Part shown: positions 1 through 12,787 of the stretch, piece by piece
How positions within the stretch are numbered: the first letter of the stretch is position 1
Layout: each line of letters begins with the position of its first letter
DNA from: Gorsachius magnificus
Lineage: Eukaryota > Chordata > Aves > Pelecaniformes > Ardeidae
Assembly (NCBI GenBank): GCA_034008185.1
Contig: CM067082.1
Span: forward strand, 126,977,988 to 127,041,987
Length of the DNA stretch: 64,000 bases
Direction: 5' to 3'
Program-made: the position numbers and the translations under genes
Notes under the pieces: generated by a model
Databases searched by the model: none
Told to the model about the DNA's origin: nothing
The model's input: only the letters and a program-made list of their open reading frames with translations

Positions 1-2648
1 TGTTGTGAGCTTGGTAAAGTGGTAAGCAACAGAAAGTATTTTAAAAAAAAGAACCCTCAAGGATACCATTGTTTTCTTCATTGTCCGTGACATTAATGAA
101 ACATTTACAGTAATTCAGAATGGGTTTAACTGAATTTCATCTTACCTAGCCGGTAGACAGGCTGAAAACTCTTCCCAGATTAAAAGCCGTGTTCAGTTAA
201 AACACTGGTGGTGAATCTACTGTTGCATCTTCATTACATTTTGTGCGATAAAAGGAATTCTCTGATTTCGTGAAGTGTATGAGCAATACTAAAATTTGAG
301 TCCCCGTTATTACTGGGAAAATAACTAGATGCCTGTCAGTGTAAGGATTTATTGTATGTGTCAGTCTATTTACAGCTGAAGGAAAAAAGGAAATCGGTCC
401 CCTTCACTGTCAGGGAAGTATCCGCATCGCTTTCTGTTTATTTCATTTTGCAACGCAAACAAAAAAAAACCCGCCAGTGGGGAATGTCCCAAACCTTACC
501 CTGAAGTGACCGGAGTCCTCCACTGGCTCGAGTGGACAAGGGTTCGAGCCTTTAGCCGTGGTTACGCTTATTTTGCGCTGCACTCCAAACCTCACTTTCT
601 AAGGCTTTCTGAAGATCAAGGCAGGTAACTGTTTCCTCCTCCCTTCCCCTAAGAAAAAAAAATATATTATGGCTGTTCACACAATCGTGAATCTCTCAAA
701 ATGAAAATAGGCGTCTTTTGACAACAGCTGGGTAGCTGCTGGATCTTTGGTTTTTCTTCAGGAAAAGCCTGAGTTTTGGACTGAACGTTTAACCCCACCC
801 CTTTATTAATCCTGAGCCCTGGTGCTAGATATTTAATGCCCTTCTAATGTATGGCAGCAAGAACTATTTTCAAGTTGCTGCATTTCTATATTTGTCATCC
901 GTAATTGCCCCTCATTTGATTAAAAATCATCCTTTTTACTTCTCATTAATCTGTTGGGTTTTTTTTAAACAAATCACCATCCTTGAAAGAATTGCATCCA
1001 CGCCTTCCCCACTTTTTGGACACATATTCATCACACTCGGAACTACTTCAATAGGCGTTTGTGTAAAATCCTAATAGTAAATAACTCGGAAGTGAAGAGA
1101 GACTGTTGAAGTTTCAGTGCCAGCATTCTGAGACAATTATTAATGCTCTTGCTTATTTACAGATATGTTTCCTCTTCTTAAGCGTATCACTTAAAGCCAC
1201 AGAATGTTCAGTGTTTGCTGAATCTGTTCCACATTTCAGAGCTGAATTAACCTTAGGCTACCCCTTTCTTTCACTACTCTGCTTTCATTTCTGAATGTTT
1301 AAGATCAGGAGCGTTGATTCATACAGCTGAGCTTGTAGATAGTTGAAAGAAAGTAAAACGTGAACATTCCTCCTATCCTTCATCTCCCAAATAAGTAACC
1401 GTTGCTCAGCCACATAGATACTCTGAAAATTTACCAGCAGGGATACCCCATTTAACTTGTAATGATGGCGGGAGTGTAAATTTTTTTTAAATTATAAACA
1501 AAAATGCAGAGGGCGAGCAAAATTTTGGATGATGGACTGTGTGTTTGCCCCTGTGCTTGCTCTTTTCCCCTGGAATTCAAATACTGCAGGGGAATGGGAG
1601 GATCGAAATATTTTGCGTTTATGCTCTGTTATACTTTTGGTTGGGATTGAGTAAGCAAGGTGAAATGTGCTTTTGTGGTAGTTTTATAAACTGCCTGATT
1701 TACAGTTTTCTTTTGCCCTAACCCAGGTTTTAAGCAGTTTGGGAACTTCCCTTTGAAGATATTGAATAGGCTGCTACGGGACAGGGTGAAATTGTCAACT
1801 GTTCGTGTTGCAAAGGCCTGGGAAATACTGCTTGCTTAAGTCATCGACCCCAGCATGCTACAGCTGTCAGTGTCTCCAGGTTTTGTAGTTTCTCTCTCAT
1901 TATCTTCAGAACATTCCTTTCAACCTGCGTAGGCCCAGAAGTGGGTCAGTAAACTAGCCTGCCAGTTGGGGAGTGGTGCGCACAAATCTTTAGATGTTAA
2001 GGTTTTGCAGTGAATAATGGCATCTGCATCCTTGCCTTTGTAACTCAGCCCGGTGTGTGTCAAGGATGTAGGAGTAAAAAGATGATACTAAATTTGAGGA
2101 TAGGTTGCAAATAAGTTCGCTTATTTTAAAGTGCACTAATGGTCAGAATTATCTGTGTGCTAATGAGGTGCGGATGAAAACCATGCTGAGTGTATCAAAA
2201 ACATATTCTTGGAGCGCTTTGTTGCTTTGTGGTATGAGTTGTTCTATATGGAATATTTTGGATTTTTCTAATGCCTCCCCCTCTCATTACTTGCCTGTGA
2301 CTTTTGAGGCCATTTTATTTCTGGTTTTTATAGAGTAGGTTTTGATTCTCAGATGATGCGGAACACATCAAATGCAGAATTACTACTGCGATTGTCTAAG
2401 CTGGCTTGCTTAGGTCCAAGGTTTCTTAAAACTTCAGTTAGGAGAAAAGCGTATTAATGCCTATATAGCAAATCTAATCGAGTCTTACTGAGAAATACAA
2501 AAAAGAAAGTGAATCTGCTAGCCTTGAGGAAGCCTGAAATACTATGGCAAAAAAAAATATCTGTACTATGGTGAAAAGATCAGGGGAGGCTGATTACTGT
2601 TGAAGGAGTTCTTCTAAGCACTACAACTATTCAAACATTTAATTGCGA

Positions 2649-2674
2649 TAGATAAATAAATAGATAAATAAATA
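2649..2674. repeat. (GATAAATAAATA)n short tandem repeat
   Basis: About two imperfect copies of a GATA/AAATA unit, directly readable. Confidence 0.8.
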
Positions 2675-3799
2675 TTATAAGTCAAGTGATTCCGGTTAAA
2701 GTCTAATGTAATTAAACACATGCCCCTAGGCTTAAGCACTTAAGCAGTCTTTTTTTTTTTTTTTTAAAGTTTGGTGTGGAAAAATGTTTTTATATGGCAC
2801 AGATTTCCAAGGAAAGGCTAGCAGGTAATAACAACGGTTCATATATTTGACTGTATTTACAATAGTATCATATAGAAACACTGCTGTTAAACCTACAAAA
2901 CCATTTCAGGAATCCAGTGTTTCAGTAGCGGTTCTGCTGGTTTTTGTTCATTGGCAAATCACATAAAAAAAAAAACCAACCTCTTTTTTCCCAGTGTTTT
3001 AATGTCTTTTAAAACCTACCTGTTCTCAAGATGCAAGCGGTAAAAAGTTCCATCTCCAGGGGATTTATTTTAAACTCATCTAAATATCATAAATCATATG
3101 TGCTTGTTTGAAATGGTCTCTAAAAAGCCGGTCATTTTGATAAATTGTTGTAAATACTGTGAAATCATGGTTTTTGAGGACTTCTGATTGGTTTCTGAAG
3201 CACATCGGTAAGAAAAACAAGCTGCACACTTGTAGTCAAAAAGAACTGTGTAACTGATTCATCTATACGTCTGTGCTTTTCAGCATGGTTGTAAACGGAA
3301 GCAAGAAAAAAATACATAATAAAGCATAGTTTTTCTGGAAAGAGTTAATTTGTTTGGTATCCAGTATCAAAGCATTACTTACCATTAAAAAAAAACCCAA
3401 AACACCACCAACAAAAAAACACCTCTGTAGATTTCATAAATGAAACAAGTTCAAAATCCAATGAATAATAATTGTAGTTTTAGGAGAAGACCTTTAAGGC
3501 TGATTGCTTAGCAAATATGGGGCTACCTAGTGGGCTACGTGCTGGATTGTTGAATAGGTGAAAATTTGCAGCATGTTCACTTCTGCTCTCAGGAAATACT
3601 ATCAGGAACTTTTCTAGGACTGTAAAATTTTTAAGCACTATTTTACCAATACATTCTCAGAATTCCTTGCCCATAGCCAAAGAGTAATTTTGTGTGGACA
3701 GAAATAAGTATGGCCTCTAATTATGTATTTCTGTCTGTTTATATATATAATTCAGTAGGATTTACACTTCCCCCACCTCCCCACCCCCCTTTTAGAAAC

Positions 3800-3892
3800 A
3801 TCAGGGTCCAAATCCAGACGTTCACTGGAGCACGAATGTGTCTGTGAGAAGGTCTCTTGACTCTAGTGGAACTACTGAAGTGCTGAAGGTTT
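3800..3892. repeat. Eroded amniote interspersed repeat (possible)
   Basis: The segment CAGGGTCCAAATCCAGACG followed by a CTTGACTCTAGTGGAACTAC-like block resembles an old amniote repeat family whose copies typically read 'cattgacttcaatgggactac'. The resemblance is recalled rather than aligned. Confidence 0.35.
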
Positions 3893-4644
3893 TTTAAGTG
3901 GTTGGAGCTTAATTCTGTTACTCTGTTTTAAACCTTTGGCACAGAAATGTAATTGCATGTTATTCTTTTATTATTTGGTATTAAGCACTATCAAGGATCC
4001 CAGTCTTCAAAGCAAAGTCACCAAGGGGCCTGGATGAGTAAGAAGTGTGGTACTAGGACTAAATGCAGAAGGAGATGTGGACACATGGGGATTAAAGATC
4101 CAAGCATTTGGCAATATCTGGAGAAAATTTCACTAAAACTTTTCAAAAAATCATGGTTGTAGTTACCTTTCAGGATTGTTAAGCTGCTGCTGCGTGGTAG
4201 GGAAAGAAAAATGCTTTATAATTTTTTCCGATATTTATTGATAAAATATTAGGATTGCCTGATTGTTTGAGCACTGCCAATTCAGCATTTTATATATAAA
4301 TTGAATTTTAATTTCTTTGCTTTTAACATCCTAGGATAAATTTTGTCCCAATATGTCTAGCATAACTTCTCTAGTATTTTGAACAGTAGGTAATCAGATT
4401 CCAGATTTTTTTTGGTCAGACTTTTTGCCCTTTTTAGACATGCTAATTATTTAATAAGTGTTTTATAATTGAACCTGTTAATCTGCATATAGGTTGCCGT
4501 TTGGAAATATTCATTCTTTAGTGATGTGATGACTCTATATGCTCTATCACTGAATTCCTCAAGAGCAGGATTGAGCTCTGTGTCTTGAAATTCAAGGGAA
4601 GGTGACAACATTATCTTTGCTGCTGTCTGCTAATAATCTGATAT

Positions 4645-4812
4645 TGCTTACCGGTTTATTGCTTCCAGCAAATAAAACGTTACGCGGCGGTATGAACGGT
4701 CGCTGTAACACGTTTCTTTCAGTAGCAAAATATATTCTACCAAGCAGTTTTTCTGGTCTCTGGAAAGGAAGCGGAGTAAATCTGGTTTCATCTGGTAGAA
4801 CGACCAACGTTT
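4645..4812. promoter_or_regulatory. CpG-dense patch in intron 1
   Basis: Eleven CpGs fall between 4652 and 4809, seven of them within about 30 bases (4678-4707), in an otherwise CpG-poor, AT-rich intron. CpG retention suggests germline hypomethylation, as at enhancers or minor promoters. Open frames run across it on both strands (about 70 codons each), but neither resembles a known protein. The regulatory role is inferred. Confidence 0.35.
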
Positions 4813-5043
4813 AAATCCATCAGTAAAATGTAGTTATGGTGGCATTGGGTTCAATCCTTCTTTTTGCTATGTTATCCCGTGTCCTTGTTCTAATATGCTT
4901 AAGAATGCAACTTGAAAGGACGCGAAAGGCAAGTCATATTTTTAAAATATAAATACTTGCATATGTCGCTAATAAGGTTTCTAACTAAAATAGTGTGGTG
5001 TTAGAGAAGTTTGATAAACAGCGCTTGAGGCTACTTCATTACA

Positions 5044-5192
5044 TCAGTGAACAGCTGGGCACTGAACCCAGCCTTATGATCTGTCTCCAGCCTGTGCCCT
5101 GCCCTTTTAAGTCTGCTTCCCCAACCTATACAATGCTAATACCAGTGCTTTCCTTCCATTTGTAAAGTCCTGTAAGCTTTTATTTAATGAAA
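5044..5192 (+). repeat. MIR-like/tRNA-core SINE remnant (possible)
   Basis: The block around CTTCCCCAACCTATACAATG, then CTTTCCTTCCATTTGTAAAG, follows the order of the MIR/core-SINE 3' half ('cctcatctgtaaaatgggataat ... tgtaaagcgc'). It is heavily eroded, and the assignment is from memory. Confidence 0.4.
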
Positions 5193-5269
5193 AGCTTTGT
5201 GTGCGTGTGTGCGTGCGTGAGCTTTATATAGTAGGCTTTAAAGACTTACAGATCTGCATCACCACTTCT

Positions 5270-5440
5270 CAACTAGCGCTGGTGGCAGGGCAGGAGCGAG
5301 CCGGTGCGCAGCCAGCCCGCAGAAAAAGCCGCCTTGCCATTACTCGGTGGGGCAATCGCATCACCTTTGCCAGCGTGACCTTGTGTGGCCGCACAGGTGT
5401 GCGCAGCAAGAAGTTATTTGACTTCTGGGGTGAGTGTCTG
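5270..5440. promoter_or_regulatory. GC- and CpG-rich mini-island with splice-like ends
   Basis: Eleven CpGs occur between 5277 and 5403, and the GC content is visibly far above the flanks. On the + strand it is bounded by an acceptor-like TTCTCAACTAG (AG at 5275-5276) and a strong donor-like CTGGG|GTGAGT (GT at 5430-5431), so a non-coding or alternative exon is possible. I recognise no protein: the frame directly after the acceptor-like AG stops after about 33 codons. Confidence 0.35.
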
Positions 5441-6886
5441 GGGTCTTTGATGGCCGGATAGCTGCTTTTCTATTGTACTTAATGGAGGTTTGAATTCAGA
5501 AACAGCCTGATGGAATTGAGTTGGATGCACACAGTCTAGTCTTGTATGTGTTTGGAGGGTTTGAATCACTAAAAAAAGTTATTAAAATAAACCATTTATA
5601 AACATACATGCTAAGGGAAGTTTCATGTGGAAGATACCGAGGACAAAACTCCCACTGTTTTTTGGTAGGGCCAGATTTTAAGACGTGCGTTCTTACTGTG
5701 AATGTGGCTTAGCCTGGGAGAAGAAGATAGACCAGTGAGCCGTGCTAGTGCTTAAGCTTTTTGTGATACGCTGTCTTGCATGCTTCCAGCGGCACACACA
5801 GCAAAGGAATGCTTGTTTAAAAAAACACTGCTGCCATCGGTCTTAAGATTTCATGTGTGGTGGAAACACATTTGTTGTCCTTGTTATGTATTAATATATA
5901 TTACAAAATCTATTTCCTTTGAGAAGTTTACCTAAACCATATCCGTTTTAAAATAATATTTTAATAGAGAAAAATTTCAATCACACTGATGCTATGCAGG
6001 CTCTGCTATTTTTTATATATATGTATCTATCTCTGCAATTTCACTAGTGTAGCATTGCATCATTGTATCCTAGCATTCACTGAGTGATGCAAAGTGGAAA
6101 AAAAATCATTCATATAATGGGATGTAGTAGCAGACAGCTTACTGTCATACATGAAAAGTTGCTTCTGAAGTCTTCTGCTAAACATTATAAATAGAAAACT
6201 TAGGCTGTCAAAATTCTACTCATTAATGCCAATGATATTAAAGATGTAATATTCATTGTAGATTAGGGAGGATGTCCTTCATTTTGAGATCTTGAATCTG
6301 TAGAAGACAGTAACGTACCTCCTATTCGGAACGTGCATTTATTTTCCACATGGAATTGTGAATTTTACAAATAGTTTTGGGGGTAGGTTACTTGGCTGAA
6401 AGTCACGCACTTTACTAAATAGGCCTGTGATTATACATCAAAAGAAAAATCAGAAATCACATTTGGAAATTTGCTATTGAATATTTTGTTTAACGATGAA
6501 TGTAATCATTCAATACTATGGAGTCTGAAATCACTGGAGCTTTTTGCTCAATACAAAGAAAAAAAGCAGTCTGAACTTCGTATTGAAAATTACCTGTGCT
6601 GAATAAACCTTGCAGTAGTAGGAAAAGGGGCCCTTAAAATACATAAACAGAAGAAAACATGCATGAAAACTTAATGGTCATTTGAAAGAAAAGTTATTTT
6701 GTGCTCGAACCTATGTTTCCTTTTATCTTTCTTTTCAACAAATGAAACAAAATAATTGGCCAAACAGCAGAAGAAACAAGTCTCCAAGGAATGAGTCAAA
6801 TCTTTCATTTATGATGGAAGAGCATAGTTTTACTAAACCAATAAAATCCAGTGGATTATGAAACCCTAACTGGAAGCCAAGTAACC

Positions 6887-6923
6887 TTTTTTTCTTTTTC
6901 TTTCTTTTTTTTTTTTTTTTTTT
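6887..6923. repeat. T-rich tract
   Basis: About 37 bases of T with a few C interruptions, ending in a run of 19 Ts. It is not obviously the tail of a recognisable SINE. Confidence 0.85.
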
Positions 6924-8201
6924 ATGAAGCTGCTTCTTGGACTAGAGAAAAAATGGTTGATTGAACATCATTTTATAGCAAATAGGATATGAAAAACTAA
7001 AACTAAAACAGATTACTGCAGGCTTTTAAAAGTCCTTCTTCCTTCTGCATTCTCTCAGATCTCTAATAGCTGTTTTTTATTTTTAGCAAGTGAGCTGAAC
7101 AAATGCTGCCTTGCATAAACTGCGTTAGATGCACTTCAGTATCCTCTGCCACCATTGTGAGTTTTAATTCTCAGAGTGTGATCCTACAGTGATGCCAGTA
7201 TGCATTTAATTTTCTATGCTGGGAGATGAACAAAACCTTGGGTGTGCTGAGGTCGAAACTAATACTGAGCGGAGCCAGGATTTCACAGCAGAAGTAGTCG
7301 TGTTACTTTCACACGAACACACCTGAAGTTAAGCGTATGTTTACATGTTTTGGTGAATTGGGGGCATTAGTCACTTAAATTTACCAAGCGGAAAAAACTG
7401 TTTCCCACTTTGGTCCTTCTAAAAATAGATACTAAAGAATCTGTTGGACACATGTGGACTGACAGTAGAGCTCTGAAGAGAGCTGAGTGGCGTTTTCTAC
7501 CTGCCAAGCAAAAAAATGGCATATTGCAGAAGAATGCAATGATGTACCCTGAGCGTGCACGGGGGCTTCCTTGGAAGGGGGTGTTTTTATAGGGTGAGTG
7601 AGGCTTCTCAGGCACATGGGTCTCGGTAGCTTTTCAAGCCTTGCATTTTCTTCCAGCTGGTGCAGAATACCAGAATGCTGTAGGCTCCATCCTTGTAGGG
7701 TATGTGGACATGCAAAACCTACTTGCTAAAATGTGCTTATTACTGTAAAAAGAACAGTAGGAACAGTGAATAAATATTGCCTAAATTAATGAAAATATCA
7801 GTTGGTTTAGTGAAGGAAAAAGAACTGAAGTCAGATATGTTGATAAACCTTCCAATAGCGTATTTTGTGAGGCTTTGCTACACTGAGCCGGTAAAAATGG
7901 TGTGAATGGAAGCCCGTGCAGCTGTGGCAACGTTGACCGCTCGAAGATGCCTTGTAAAGCTTTGTGCTTAGAACGCCAGACAGTATTTTCTGCCAGACGA
8001 AACCAGCAGTCTAGTGTGGGCTAAGGCGTGTTCACTCTTTTCGAATTGATATTTTTTGAACTAGACTTTAAAACCTAGTAAGAGTCCGCGAGACATACTC
8101 GCCTTACACAGGGCTTAGGGAGAACTGAGAACATGGCCTGTCCTTTGCACTTTGGAATTATTGACTTGATTGACTCAAAAGTGACACAGTAGTATTAAGC
8201 T

Positions 8202-8252
8202 CTTTTTTTTCCTTTTTTTTTTTTTTTTTTTTTCTTTTCTTATTTTCTTTCT
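8202..8252. repeat. T-rich low-complexity tract
   Basis: About 50 bases of nearly pure T with scattered C, followed by AT-rich sequence. Directly readable. Confidence 0.85.
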
Positions 8253-8370
8253 ATATTCTTGTTTTGGGAGTACCACAATGACCTCAAGCCACAGCTGTGT
8301 GCTAAGTCTTTGCGTTCCTGGGGACGTTAGAACAATACACACTAATGGTCTCGCTCCCGGCTCCCTCTCT

Positions 8371-8389
8371 CCCCCGCCCCCCCCCCCCC
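8371..8389. repeat. Poly-C run followed by T-rich tract
   Basis: Nineteen positions that are all C except a single G at 8376, then TTTTCTTTTTTT. The opposite strand is a poly-G run able to form quadruplex-like structures, and run length here is prone to sequencing error. Confidence 0.85.
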
Positions 8390-9733
8390 TTTTCTTTTTT
8401 TATATGAGTCCATTTCTGAGTGAGCGTATGCCTGTATATTCTTTCAATTTCCATTTCTCCTTGCAGAATGAGCACTTTCTTTATTGAAAAACAAAAAATT
8501 ACCACCCTTTACCTTTGTCAGATTTACATTAGATGTTAACCTACAATAACTTAAGAATGGCAGTGATCTGCTAAATGGAACACTGTGTACTGTGAGGCGA
8601 TGTTAGGCTGTTTGGCAAGGCAAGATGAAAGTTATGGATCAGTGGAGGAGAGTCAGAAAAAACTAGGAGGCTTCATTAGCAGCTGTTCATAAGGCAACTT
8701 GAATCTGCAGCATTACCTTTTCTTGTGTTATTACCACTTTAATTTACATGATTTTATAATAATTATATTACTGGACCAATAAAAAGAGCGACTATTTGGT
8801 CTGTATTCTTTGTTTTTATGAAATAATATATTATTATTAAAAGTAGTAAATAGAACAACTTAAATTACAAATTTTTTAAAAAATATGTGAATAAGAACAG
8901 AAGAAAAAGCTGGAGACAAGGGTGCAAATATTTTGGATGGGTTTACATTATGAAGAAATATGCTGCCAAACTTCCCTATAGCTTTGGTTTAGCTTTGCAT
9001 TTTAATTTTTTTATCCTCACTCAATCTGACCCCTTTGCTTTTCACACTTCGATACATTGCTACAACTTTATGAGGCAAACATCTTTATTGCTTTAATATG
9101 AGGGTATGTACAGAAATCTAACAGTATTCAAACCCTATAAAGCTATCTGTATTTCACTGGTTCCAAACTCAAATTTAGACATGCAGAGAAGGCGCCAATC
9201 AGGTTTGCAGTCTGCTGGCATAAGAAATATCAGAGATTTTATGTTTTTGTATTTGCAAACATATCACGAGAGCTTTGCCAGACATGACACCAAAACAAAC
9301 ACTTTTTTTTTGGATGGAGATGTGTGTTTCAAGTACAGTGGCTAAACACATCCAGCCGTTTTGAAGCATGTTTGGTAAAATATAACTTACAGAATGACCC
9401 AATCCTCCAAAGTTTTTGGGAAAGCCATTTCCTTCCCTCCTGCAAAAGCCACTCAGTGCTTTGCCAGTCTGTGTACTGATGCTCTAATCCTGTCGAAGCT
9501 TAGGTTACTGTGGATAATTCTTTTGGAATTAACAGTATAACATTGAAAAAGTTCAGCACAGGCATGCCGGTTGCTGCTCTGTCATTGATTCCTTCAGCTC
9601 AATGGTGTGTGGCTAAGAAATGTTTGTAGTTCCACAACATATGGGTAGATACCATAAAAATATTATTTATGGAGGCTCTGGCTTGCTTTGTGTTTTTCAA
9701 GCATGTTTCCACAACTAATTGCTAGTCTTAATT

Positions 9734-9746
9734 CACACACACACAC
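9734..9746. repeat. (CA)n short microsatellite
   Basis: About six CA dinucleotides, directly readable. Confidence 0.8.
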
Positions 9747-12455
9747 AAACTAAAAGCTGCATCCATGTTAACCTTGAAACATATGGTTGACTTGATTATG
9801 TAGATAAGTGGAAAACTTGATGCTACCCATATAGTAGAGTCTGGCTGCGTGTTACTGCTGGCCTATTAATTAAAAGGACCTTGTTAACGTATTGGCAGAC
9901 TCTTACTACAAAAGGCGGAGGCGAAATCCACATTGAGATAGAAATGCAAGAAATACTGCTCTTATTGGAGCTGTTCATCCGAACCTACATGGAGCCTTAC
10001 TAGTTCAGAAGTTATCTGAGGGGGGCATGCATTCTCTAAATACCTCTGGAAGAGTATTTCTGCAAGTTTGGGAATGGCCATACTGGAGCAAGTCCAGGGA
10101 ACGTGTGTGGCATAGTACACAACAAGCGCAAAAAGGTCTCACTAATCAGCCTTTGCACCTTCCCTGCCGTGCCATTTAACATCTCATACATCTCTGCTCT
10201 CTATAAAGCCTAAGAGCTAGCTTTATGCAGTTAAGGTTGGTTTCTTTATAAAAGCAGACAGTATTTCCTTTCTTACCAGGGCCAGAATGCACAGACATAG
10301 GAAAAAAATGCTCACAAAAGAGACCTGGGGGTAAGCACAAAGTATTTTTTTACAGGGGGAAAACAACTTTGTCCTTGGTTTCCCCAGTACAAGGTCATGG
10401 GCTGCTGTGTGTTCTGAACAGGGTGAGAACTGTGGTTTAGATCGTTTTTTGCCATGAGAGTCTGCAAATTGCTTTTATCAATCTTCTCTTTCTCCAACAC
10501 ATTTTCAGACTGTTTTGCAAATTACTTTTACACCACTTAGCAGAAATTGAATCCCGTTTTCCTGCCCTGGCCCTCTCTTGGTTCTTATTTTAACCCTGCC
10601 AAAACCAAAGCTGATGAAATGATCCTACCTTTCAGTGATACCCTTTTGAAATTTCCTTCATAGAATCCTTCTTCTGGTTCCAGCTTATCATTTCGGAGTT
10701 AAAATTTATTTCCCTGTAAGGCGTTGCCCAACTGCTGCTCGGCCAATATTTCGGATCCTGTTTTTATCTACCTCAATGTTTTCTCTGTGCTGTCTTAAGT
10801 GTGTTCTTCCTTTTTCCATTCACACTCTTCTCTGTCTTCCCTACGGCTCACGTACATGCAAGAAACATCCAGATGCAATATTCTGTCATTATCCCATCGG
10901 CCCCAAACCATCAATTGTTTTACTGTGAGCTTACTTTATGTAACTGTAGATCAGTCATGGCTCTGCTATGCATTTATAGTGTGTAAGAAAAGTGCGCAGG
11001 GCTGAGAGTAAACAGGAAAAAAAAAAAAGAGGAAAAAAAAAATCATGTTTCATGTGCTCTCTCTTCCCTTCTTGAGGTTTGAACTTCGTAAGGGTGTGCA
11101 CCACTGAGCAGATTCTGTAAAGAGCTAGAGCAGAAATCAAGCATGACCTAGACATGACAATGCTGATGGTTAATATTTGATACTGGTGATGTGCAGAGTG
11201 TTGTGCAGAGCCTTGTGTAAAAAGGGAGTATTTGAAACTAAGCCAAATAGGTGGAAAAAAAAAAAGAAAAGAATCTAAGTTTCTTAAAATGCACCCTTTT
11301 AATTCCAAGATTTTAGGTAATAATTACTTGTGCCAGAAGGAATGTGCTACAAAGAAAGGAAAGTCTCATTTTGAAGGGGCCTGTAAGCTCTTTAAATAGC
11401 ATTGGCAATTTGTCCTTTCACTCTAGTTTTCTGTAAGAAGAATTTTGAAAACTGTAAAATACTTTTTTGTGATTCCATTTCATTGATAATACACATAAAC
11501 ATACCTTTGTTACATACATACGTGAACAACACATTTGTTGTCTGTATGAGTGTGTGCGTGCATGTGTATATCAAATATAAAATAACAGCAGGACACTTGA
11601 TTTGACTGGACCAGCAATTGGTTATACTATGCTATTTTATTCCTGAATGTGTTCTGAAAAGTTTGGGGAGGATTGGGGAGCTGCAGGCAGGGAGAGAGTA
11701 CAGGAGTCAGGAGTCTTCCTGATACCTTTCGAATGTTTGGTCTTGGCGATTTTGCAGTTATTTTCAATATCTAGAGGTTTTCAGTGTAATATCAGCAAAT
11801 GGAGTGCATGGTAAAATTACAGAAGATATTAAATCTGAACTCTGGAGACATAAATTCACATGAGGATCAGATCACAAGATTGGCTGCTTTCCGGCTAGTC
11901 TCCAGTGGGCTTTTTTCCATATCACAAAAATCACCATACAGTTTGGCACAACCGTCAGGCTCAGTGGAGAGGTTCTGTTCCAGGACTGAAATAGCCAAAA
12001 GCACTAGATGCCAGAATTGAGGTATATTTGCAGTGTAGGACGGAGACAGTTTTACAGCTTTTGTCTCAACTCTTCTTTCCCCTTGCTAGGAATAAATCTC
12101 TTTCTTTGGGTTTTGGTAAGAGTTCTATATAGAGGAAGGAGGGAGGAATGAGATGCTAACCTTAGTATTTGTGACTTTGTAACTAATGAAAACCTAGTTG
12201 TGTGTTGTGTCAGTAACTCACATTTCTGCAGCACACATTAGAATCTAACAGACAGTATTTGAGATTTTACAAAATTGGTAAACAGATACTTTTCTGGTCA
12301 AAATTAGAAAAAAACTAAACAAGAAAGTTGCAGACTTCTGAAAGTGATGGAGTCCTCCTCCCTTCCCCCACCTCCCATCAGCAAGCTGATGTTTCCAGCA
12401 ACTTCAAAAACAGAAGACTTCTCTGTAATCCTAAATGTACATAAGGAACAGATTA

Positions 12456-12525
12456 AAGTCCTGATTTGCGAAAAAATTTGAGCATATGCTTAAGAACCAT
12501 TGACTTCAATGGGAGTTAAAACATG
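12456..12525. repeat. Old amniote interspersed repeat fragment
   Basis: GAGCATATGCTTAAGAACC followed by CATTGACTTCAATGGGAGTT closely matches the hallmark of an ancient amniote repeat family: a 'gcatgcttaa' arm next to the palindromic 'attgaagtcaat' core. The element name is uncertain. Recognition is by recalled motif order. Confidence 0.55.
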
Positions 12526-12708
12526 TCCTCACACACGCTTCTTGAGCTGGAGACTAATAAGGATATTAAAAAGGATCAAGAGGCTGCCCCCTTTCAGGAA
12601 ATGCTGCAAAACTGTCATAGCTGAAAGCTTTTTCTGTCATAATCATACTGACTTTCATCACTACCCTCCTCATCTCACTTCCAAACTTCACAAAGGAGAA
12701 AACAACCT

Positions 12709-12787
12709 TTCTCTCCCTCTCTTCCCCTCTCTTCCCCTCTCTTCCCCTCTCTTCCCCTCTCTTCTCCTCTCTTCTCCTCTCCTCTCC
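12709..12787. repeat. CT decanucleotide tandem repeat, unit CTTCCCCTCT
   Basis: About seven to eight units, the last ones with CTTCTCCTCT or CCTCT variants. The strand is purely pyrimidine over nearly 80 bases. The open frame crossing it (Ser/Leu/Pro repeats) is a by-product. Confidence 0.95.

Larger units (their letters stand above)
1..4590. other. Intron 1, first segment: no gene seen
   Basis: Mostly unique AT-rich sequence with short A/T tracts (660-672, 2749-2765, 2966-2976). The first 600 bases hold somewhat more CpGs than later intron sequence, possibly because exon 1 and its CpG island lie not far upstream. Only short chance frames are present. Confidence 0.6.
5462..12400. other. Intron 1, second segment: simple-sequence tracts only
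   Basis: Unique sequence with T-rich tracts (6887-6923 and 8202-8252), a poly-C run (8371-8389), a short CA tract (9734-9746) and A-rich tracts (11017-11042 and 11258-11271). An exact MEF2-type site CTAAAAATAG lies at 7419-7428. There is no credible coding sequence. Confidence 0.6.

Noticed and set aside
515..550. tRNA-like A-box (TGGCTCGAGTGG) and B-box (GGTTCGAGCC) words
   Set aside because: They are only about a dozen bases apart and no acceptor-stem pairing is possible, so this is not a tRNA gene.
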